DNA of 64,000 nucleotides, from the NCBI GenBank assembly GCA_964023275.1, contig OZ029916.1, positions 15,729,393 through 15,793,392 of the forward strand, read 5' to 3'. The notes beneath the pieces are model-generated. The model had not been told where the DNA came from. It saw only the letters and a list, made by a program, of their open reading frames with translations, and did no database searches. The position numbers were made by a program, and so were the translations under genes. How positions within the stretch are numbered: position 1 is the stretch's first letter; each line of letters opens with the position of its first letter. The stretch is from Norana najaformis. Its lineage: Eukaryota > Annelida > Clitellata > Crassiclitellata > Hormogastridae. This document shows, one piece after another, positions 57,205 to 64,000 of this stretch.

Positions 57205-57350
57205 CGCATCGGGTCTCAAACGTTTTGGTCTCAGGACCCCTTTACACTCTTAAAAGTTATTGAAGCACCTAGGCCCCCACTAAAGAGCTTCTGCTTACGC
57301 GGGCTATATCTGTCGATATTTACCGTATTATAAATTAAAACTGAGAAATT
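57205..57350 (+). mobile_element. hAT/Charlie-like DNA transposon end
   Basis: GGTCTCAAACGTTTTGGTCT, CAGGACCCCTTTACACTC, GGGCTATATCTGTCGATATT and TACCGTATTA match, as I remember it, the terminal sequence of hAT-Charlie elements known from vertebrates. Non-coding fragment. The identification is from memory, so family rank is uncertain. Confidence 0.5.
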
Positions 57351-58064
57351 AAAGTATTAATTCGTAACAAAACAGGCAAAAACACAGGACATACGAAAAA
57401 TAGTCTCTCGAATACATTCCATTTCACGATATGGAATAATGAGAGTAGACATAATTAGGCCTAAATGATTAAAAGATTACATTACATGCAGCATACCTAT
57501 ATAGTAAATAGTTTGGATTTATCCCTTTATAAGGCATTGCTGATAACTGATATAAATTGCTGCTTCTGTGATATATGATGCATTGTCAGCAGCAACAGCA
57601 AGAGCAGCTGTCGTAGTCGCCGCCGCCACCGAAGCAGCATCCTCAGCAAGCGAGCAGCAGCCGAAACGAAGCAGTGAGTTCTGCTGTTGTCATTTAACTT
57701 CGATTCCAGATGCAGCGCTGCGTCCATCGACCGTAAATCCGTCGGTGCCTGCTAATTGTAGACTATCCGATCGCCGAATAAATCCAACATGGTTCCCCGT
57801 CTCACGTCGCTCGTTCAAATTACAACTGATCGGCAGGAAGCTTGCGGAGGAGGCCGCGAGAATTTACGACATCTCGCAGCCAGAACGTCAATAATGAGGA
57901 ATAACAGTAGAAGGTGCTCGACAGAGGGCGGCTGCGTACAGGTGGATTTAAGTGTCGCACGCTTTTAGCATTTGTTGCACGAGTGTCCCGGAGATCCAGA
58001 ATGCGCGGATGAATTGAACCTTTATAGTTATATAATATATATTTGCTATAATTAGATACGTTTA
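57351..58064. other. Intergenic, nothing recognised
   Basis: A GC-richer, CAG/GCC-rich stretch at about 57585-57870 gives a 108-codon plus-strand frame with Ala runs. No motif or splice context supports a gene. Confidence 0.45.
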
Positions 58065-58155
58065 TTGTGTAGGGATCTTCAGCAAGTCATAACTGCTCAG
58101 CGCCATTAGTAAATGCTTAGTCATTAGATAATGGCGCTTAACAAACTAACAAATG
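58065..58155 (+). mobile_element. SINE 3' fragment
   Basis: AACTGCTCAGCGCCATTAGT and TTAGTCATTAGATAATGGCG, then CTTAACAAAC, correspond to the tails of the SINEs at 29.0 and 33.3 kb. The tRNA part is missing. Confidence 0.6.
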
Positions 58156-58199
58156 CAGAAATATATAATAATAAAAAAACGTTAAAATATGCCTACTGA

Positions 58200-58680
58200 T
58201 TATTATTATTATTACTACTACTACCACTACCACTACTACTATAGTCTACAATTGTTTGCGAAACATAAGAGCAGAAATAAATAGAAGTGTCCCGCAAAAC
58301 CGATTGTAGGCCTAAGGAATTCCATAGATATGGACCAGTGTGAAAATGACACACCACTCGTCATTCTTTCGACTGATGGGATAAGCAACCGGCCAGAGGA
58401 AGCTGATCTTGAGTTTGACTTGGTGAAATTAAGTAGGAGTGAAATGAATAAGTCACCCAGGTAGTTCGGTGCTAGATCATGAAGCGCCTTGTATACAATT
58501 AAGGACTTCTTGGTCTTAAACTGGCAGCGCGTTAGATAACACAGCCAGTGTAATTTAGAAGACATATAATTTTGACCAAAGGTTCCAAACGGCACTTTGC
58601 TACCATCAGCCCTGGAGTGCCAGTCAGTAAGCGTAATCGTAAGCGCAATATAGCGAACACTTGATTCAGTTGTTGACAAT
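58200..58680 (-). mobile_element. LINE C-terminal fragment with ATT/ACT tail
   Basis: The minus strand reads SSKLHWLCYLTRCQFKTKKS, LIVYKALHDLAPNYLGDL, then a 3' end shared with 14225-14470. It ends in (TTA)n and (CTA)n tracts at 58200-58242. Confidence 0.68.
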
Positions 58681-58883
58681 CCTCAACAACATGCCAAAAC
58701 GTAACAAGAAATGTCACGCTGTCATCCGTCACTGAAATTGATCAGTGAACTCCGGCTCGACAGATGTGAGGCTAGACTTGGCTATTTAGTTTACAGCTAA
58801 TGAGTAACCTTTCAAGGAATATATTAATATCAACTATGTCAAGGAAAGAACTTAGGCCCAAATAGATGCAGTATGATATCGAT

Positions 58884-58942
58884 TTATATATATATATATA
58901 TATATATATACATACATACATACATACATACATACATACATA
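58884..58942 (+). repeat. (TA)n(CATA)n microsatellite
   Basis: TA repeats pass directly into CATA repeats. Confidence 0.93.
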
Positions 58943-59399
58943 CTGTACATTACAGATATTTAGTGTGTAATTTGTATGTGAAAACAAGAATCTATTCCGG
59001 GGCATTTAAGAATTATTTAAGAATTATTATATTTATACTTTAATTGTGTGATGTCACATTTCTTAAACCCTCACACTCCATTTCATTACACATTGTTACA
59101 CAAGTCTAACCCCGTCATGACGTCATTTATAGAAGGCCCATCAGTGTAACTCGCTCTGAGACCTGAGAATTGGAGTCCATTATTATAAGACCGAAGGGTT
59201 GAGTCCACAGCTATTTTAATGCACATATAACTACGAAAATGGCAAACAGTAGAATCATTCTCAGCCTGATTTTTGGAACACGGTGTATTATGAACGCGCG
59301 AATTATTTGCAGCGAGAGGCAGTTGTTTGAAGTCCCATCCACGCCTCGCGTGGTAAAGGAGTGAGCAACTGCGTAGGAGACCGCCTGTTGAGGCCATGC

Positions 59400-60700
59400 C
59401 TTCAGTGGTGAAGGTCTTTGACTGAAGTACCACCCAGGGCGCTACGCGATGTGACCAGTCTCAACAGGAACTCTAAAACAGTTGGCCAACGTGGGCGGCG
59501 AAGTCTCGGGCAGCAGCGAGACTTTTAGTGAGCGGAAGACCACTAGTGGTAACGGCTGGTTTGTGAAGAGGGGAAAGCATTTCTGTTGCAACTGGATAAA
59601 GGCTTCCCTACTGCGAGATGGAAAGACAAGGGTACCTATCGTCTTATTTACCCAGACAGCACTGTGAATCGATTCAGACAATGAAGAAATCATACGGGTT
59701 CGGACGTCTCCCGGTGAAACATGGTCCGCGTCTCCTGCTGGAAAACCAGGGCAGGGTCGGAAAGTCGGCGACTGGAAAAGATGTACTGGAGAAAGAGAAG
59801 ACCTTTGTGATGCCACAATGTCAGACCAGAACATTGCAATTGCGCAAGAAACCTAATATAAGTACTTGGAATGTGCGTAGTATGCTGCAGAGTGGAAAGT
59901 TTTAGCTGTTGGATAAAGAATGGGAGAGAGATAAAATGGGCATATGAGGGTTGTCAGAGTTGTTATGTTGATGGGAGGACACTTTACTACAATGGAAAAA
60001 CATAACATTGTATACTCAGGGCGTGATATGCAGGGCATGTATGGTGTGGCGGTATGGCTGGTGCACTGAATGGATACGAGCCTGTTAATGAAAGGATCAT
60101 CATTGTAAGAATCAATGCCAAGCCACACAACATCACTGTGGTTCTAGTCTATGGACCTACAAGCACTGCCGCCCAGAAGGACAGCGAGGCCTTCTATAAC
60201 CAACTGGAAAGGGTCCTGAGATGGACTACGAGACGAGACATATGTTATGTTGAGAGACTTCAATGCAAAGGTAGGAGCCATAGAACCGAGATTCGTGACA
60301 GATGTAGTAGGACCATATGGGTTGGGAGAAGACAGTGATGCAAGTGAAAGACTGGAAGATTTTTGTGCTGAACACGAGTTACCGATAATGAATACGTGGT
60401 TCAAAGATCATCCAAGACGACGGTTTACGTTGACTTCTCCTGATGGACACACGAGGAACCGGACTAACTTCATAATGCCCAGGCAGTGATGGAGAACTAG
60501 TGTGTTGAACTGTAAGACAGACCCAGGGGCAGATTGTGACTTGGATCACCAATAATTATTGTTGTTGGCAACTGTGAATGTCAGGCTGTGTGGGAAGAAA
60601 AGAGAGTTGGTTGACAACATCGAGTGATGGATGAGGAAAAGGAAGTTGGAGAGAACGATAACACGAAGTTTGATTAGCTTCATCTGCGTCGGTTACGAGA
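59400..60700 (+). mobile_element. LINE 5' region with AP-endonuclease domain (RTE-like), dead
   Basis: After a likely 5' UTR the plus strand has ISTWNVRSMLQSGK, the start of the AP-like endonuclease. Further on come VLVYGPTS, DFNAKVGA, VVGPYGLGE, then FCAEHELPIMNTWFKDHPRR and FTLTSPDGHTRNRTNF. The frame breaks several times (for example a stop right after GKF). Animal databases hold close relatives labelled craniofacial development protein 2-like. The RT part is not attached on this strand. Confidence 0.78.
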
Positions 60701-60726
60701 TTTATAAATGATTGTCGGCTGTGAAG

Positions 60727-60990
60727 CCGTTAAGAGGAGAAGAATGAGAAGCAAGAAAAGGAGGAAGAGGAGGAGGAGGAGAAGGAGGAATAAAAGGAGT
60801 AGGAGGAAAAGAAGAAAGAAGGAAAAGGAGAAGGAGGAAAGGGGAAAGGAGGAAAGGGAGGAAGAAAAGGAGGAAAAGGAGAAAGATGAAGAGGACAAGA
60901 ATGCGGAGGAGGAGAAGGAAGAAAAGGCGGAGAAAGAGGAGGAGAAGGAGGAAAAGAAGGAAGAGGAGGAGGGTGACGAAGACGACGACG
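60727..60990 (+). repeat. Long polypurine tract (AGG/GAA-rich)
   Basis: About 265 nt of the plus strand are almost only A and G, with a handful of T and C. It gives long Lys/Arg/Glu frames on one strand and Ser/Leu/Phe/Pro frames on the other, all spurious. Confidence 0.92.
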
Positions 60991-61849
60991 ATTGTTGGCG
61001 TCAAGGAAGATGCTCTTTGCCTCCGGATGTCGCAGGTTCGTCTGGCCGTTCGCCTTAGAAGTGATTCCCCGATCGCCGACCACAAGTGGTCTCATCTTAT
61101 CTCTAATGACCTCTAATGACCTCTAATCAGGAAGAATAGAATAGAACGCCCATTCGCACTACACCACTACGCTAGATTAGTTTTATATATCCTATATATC
61201 ACTACAGAATGCTTCCTTCAGCTGGCTTACAGGTACCAGAGATACTGTATTCATACACATCGCCCTGAATCGAATAACAATGGCGACACTTTATTTGAGA
61301 AAGCGCCACCATACGGGGACACTGCAATAAAGCGTCGTTGCCGCCATCTAGCGGGTCGTTTACCACAGGGCTCTGGCCGAAGCCCAGCGCCGCTGCCAAT
61401 TCACACGACGACCGCAGGACCACCGTAGACGACGAGGACGACTACTCGAAGCAGCATCAGCGGAATCTGCAGTAACAGCACTTGAATAAGTATATGCATT
61501 TGCAGCAGCTGCCATGACTGGCTTTGTGTAGAGAAACAAGTGAAAATGTTCAACTTATGCGCCTCTTCTTTGCTGCGCTTTATCGAATTGCGTCTGCTGT
61601 CTGCAATTGGAATGAATAGACGCCCGTAAAAGCTCTCGGCCTAATTACGGAAATAAATTCCCAAAATAAGTGGACGCAATCGAGATAGAACTGACCTATA
61701 CAAAAACGAGGTTCTACAATTGATCAATTGCGTGTATATTAAGACATTAATGCTCCTCAGGAACACTGGATATTAAGGTAAATAAAATTTTGTACTCTTC
61801 CCGTAAATTATAAACCTACTTTTGTGTTTAAAAGAATCCGTTTTAATTG
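60991..61849. other. Intergenic, nothing recognised
   Basis: Includes three CTCTAATGAC-type units at about 61100-61130 and a GC-richer patch at 61330-61450. No gene motif on either strand. Confidence 0.45.
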
Positions 61850-63060
61850 TCTTGTCTTGTCTTTATCCATCTTTGATCCGAAGTTGAGCCGTACCATGAA
61901 CTGTCCTTCTCCAAATGTTTCTATCTTCAGCTGTCCTCAGTAACTGATTCATATTTGATCCTGTCCAAGACCTTATGTTCTCAATACAGGCTGTTCATGG
62001 TCTTCCTTGTGCTCGAGACACATTTTTTGCTACCCTGCATTATTTCTTTCTCCAAACAGTTTCCAATTTCCCTCATAATATGAACAAAGTATGTCAACTT
62101 TCTTGACTTGATGTAAACAGTTGACGTTGCACGCCGGCTTGTTCCAGTATCCATTCGTTGGTTTTCCTTGTCATCCAAGAAACCCTCAGTATCTGCCTCA
62201 GTCCCTTGATTTCAAATCTATTTATTCTCATTTCATCTGTTCTCTTGATGGTCCACCATTCGCTACCATGAGTTGCAACTGGCCATACCAGTGCTATCAA
62301 AAGTCTAATTTTAGTTGTAACTGGTAACCATGACTTTTCTATAGTTTATTCAAAGTTCCAATGATTTCTTTAACTTTGTTCAATCTAGCTCTGATTCCCT
62401 TAGTACATTCTGCATCCTCCGTGTTGAGAGACCAAGATACAGGAATGAATCAACCTGTTCCAGTTGTTCACCCTGGACCTTGATAGACCATTCCCATCAC
62501 TTTATCGATATTAATCAACAATCCAAATTTTTGGCTAACCTGATCAAGACGATCAACCAGTTCCTACAGCTCTGCCACCGAACCAGCCAACAAAACAATG
62601 TCATTGGCATATCTACGTGTAAGGTTGGAGACCATTCTACCACCAATTTTTAACCTTCCTGCAGACCATCAAGTGTTTCTCTCATGACCGTCTCTACTAG
62701 AATGTTAAATAAATATGGTGAAAGGATGCAGCCTCGCCCGACCCCTTTTCAGATACGAAACCATTTGTGACTGTGTACCTGCCACTTTTATTTTAGCAAG
62801 CAATTTCTGGTATAGTTTCATTAATAAGGTGATGAGATGTACTGGGTATCCCATGTCAATCATTGTTAACCAAAGCTTACGATGTGAGATCGAATCATGT
62901 GCCATTCTGAAATCCACAAAGCCCATGAACAGAGGAGGTTGCTAGTGCTTCCTTGTCTTTTGCATGAAGATCCGAAGGTTAGTGTTCCGATCTCTTGTCC
63001 CTCTTCCTCCACCGAAACCTACCTGATCCTCTGCATTCTCGCATTAAGTCTTACTTACGA
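61850..63060 (-). mobile_element. LINE reverse transcriptase (RTE-like), dead, minus strand
   Basis: On the minus strand: FRMAHDSISHRKLWLTMIDM, GCILSPYLFNILVETVMRE, the catalytic box as RYANDIVL, VDSFLYLG, then GSEWWTIKRTDEMRINRFE, LRQILRVSWMTRKTNEWILE and GNCLEKEIMQG. It is the same family as the endonuclease piece at 59.4-60.7 kb but in opposite orientation. It has frameshifts and a catalytic Asp changed to Asn. Confidence 0.8.
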
Positions 63061-64000
63061 ATCCGTTTTAATTACCCTTAGCTAACTGTAATTCGACCTA
63101 AGTAATAATTAATCCTGTTCTTCAATATGAGTCTAGCCAAAGTTTAAGCTCATCTGAATTTTTACCTTTTCATTATTATCTCGCACAGCTTCTTTGCACT
63201 GACACAATCTTCGGGCTCTCTTGAATTCTTCCTACGTACAAGTGTTATAGACGGCTGTAAGCTATAGAATGGATTAGAATGGACTAGATTAAGCTTAAAT
63301 GCATTTTTATACATTCATTCATCTGTTCATAATTCATATATTATATATATATTTGTGTACATACATCGATATCCAAATTCTACGTTCTCGGTTTATTTCA
63401 CTCATACACCTTTTCTTCACTTCCTGAGCTCGTTTTATTCACTGTTTATTCTTTCGTTTTTTTTCACAAACCGAATTGAACACTTTACTGAAGAGCAACC
63501 AAATCCATAAATGAAGAGATATGACTGTAATGTGTCAAAAGGATTATACAGGAGAGACCATGATTCCACGCTAGCAGAGTCGCTCTATTCTATGTACACA
63601 TTTATAGATGACGACATCAACAATATGTTATACATGATACTAAGTGTTGATTTGACGGTGGTGCAAAATTTCTATGCAATTAGAATATTGCAAGTTATAA
63701 GACTTCAGCGTCTTTCTATGATTTTAAGCTACACTGTTGAGTAAATTATTGAGAATTGGGCAAGTAAGGATTTCAAAACTTTTGAACCCGTAATCATTAT
63801 GGACTATTGTGTGAGTTCAAGACCTATACGAAACTTTCTCGAGGATCCAATGTGTCATGGACTTATGTTCGCGCAGTCCTTACGCATAGTGCAAGAACCC
63901 GTCAAAGGCCAGAAAACTGAAGTATTTATGATCAGACATATAAACAAATTGGGCTTCAGTTTAGTGATGCAATTAGTTTTAAAATTCCTAGGGAACGTGA
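63061..64000. other. Right edge, nothing recognised
   Basis: AT-rich sequence. The 77-codon plus-strand frame at 63511-63744 has no recognisable motif. Confidence 0.45.

Noticed and set aside
57568..57894. 108-codon plus-strand frame with Ala runs
   Set aside because: CAG/GCC-rich composition explains its openness; no motif or splice evidence.
60702..61095. Overlapping 116-127 codon frames in the purine tract
   Set aside because: Low-complexity simple sequence open on both strands; no coding evidence.

Overview
The window is animal nuclear DNA: intron-split genes with GT/AG junctions, long AT-rich introns, many decayed LINE copies and tRNA-derived SINEs. Protein similarities and repeat style suggest a lophotrochozoan, perhaps a gastropod mollusc. 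The species assignment is inference. There are no operons, ribosome binding sites, CRISPR arrays or free-standing RNA genes.

Two protein-coding genes are supported. On the minus strand, 4494 down to 412 and running off the left edge, is a thioredoxin-like 1 (TXNL1) gene: a thioredoxin domain with a CSHC active site joined to the start of a PITH domain. On the plus strand, 17604-54072, is a Tudor/KH protein of the TDRKH (Papi) family, a mitochondrial-surface piRNA biogenesis scaffold. Ten small exons give an N-terminal membrane anchor, two KH domains and an extended Tudor domain (434 residues). They join in phase to one terminal exon of about 20 kb coding for about 6,660 further residues. TDRKH is normally about 560 residues, so this tail is the main novelty.

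The tail (34078-54072) has an N-terminal part with YPSV motifs, a 13-residue repeat array (36016-36825), seven copies of a roughly 200-residue cassette separated by Glu/Gln-rich linkers (36916-46206), an 18-residue array (46867-47277), and a Ser/acidic C-terminal part studded with about twelve Lys/Arg clusters (48841-54003). Three cassettes are nearly identical over about 475 nt. Inside the 13-residue array a +1 and a +2 indel bracket 27 nt and create two in-frame stops. The same frame resumes afterwards, so this is either an assembly error or a real interruption.

The rest is mobile-element debris: LINE 3' ends and reverse-transcriptase or endonuclease pieces (4904-6245, 10650-11230, 14105-15925, 24430-24870, 31090-32610, 58200-58680, 59400-60700, 61850-63060), piggyBac-like DNA transposon relics (7509-8939, 10279-11930, 16237-16672), SINEs, a possible MITE, a dispersed repeat present once in TDRKH intron 1 and once near 57 kb, and a hAT/Charlie-like end. 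Everything was read by eye. Exon joins rest on splice motifs, phase and family similarity, not on transcripts.
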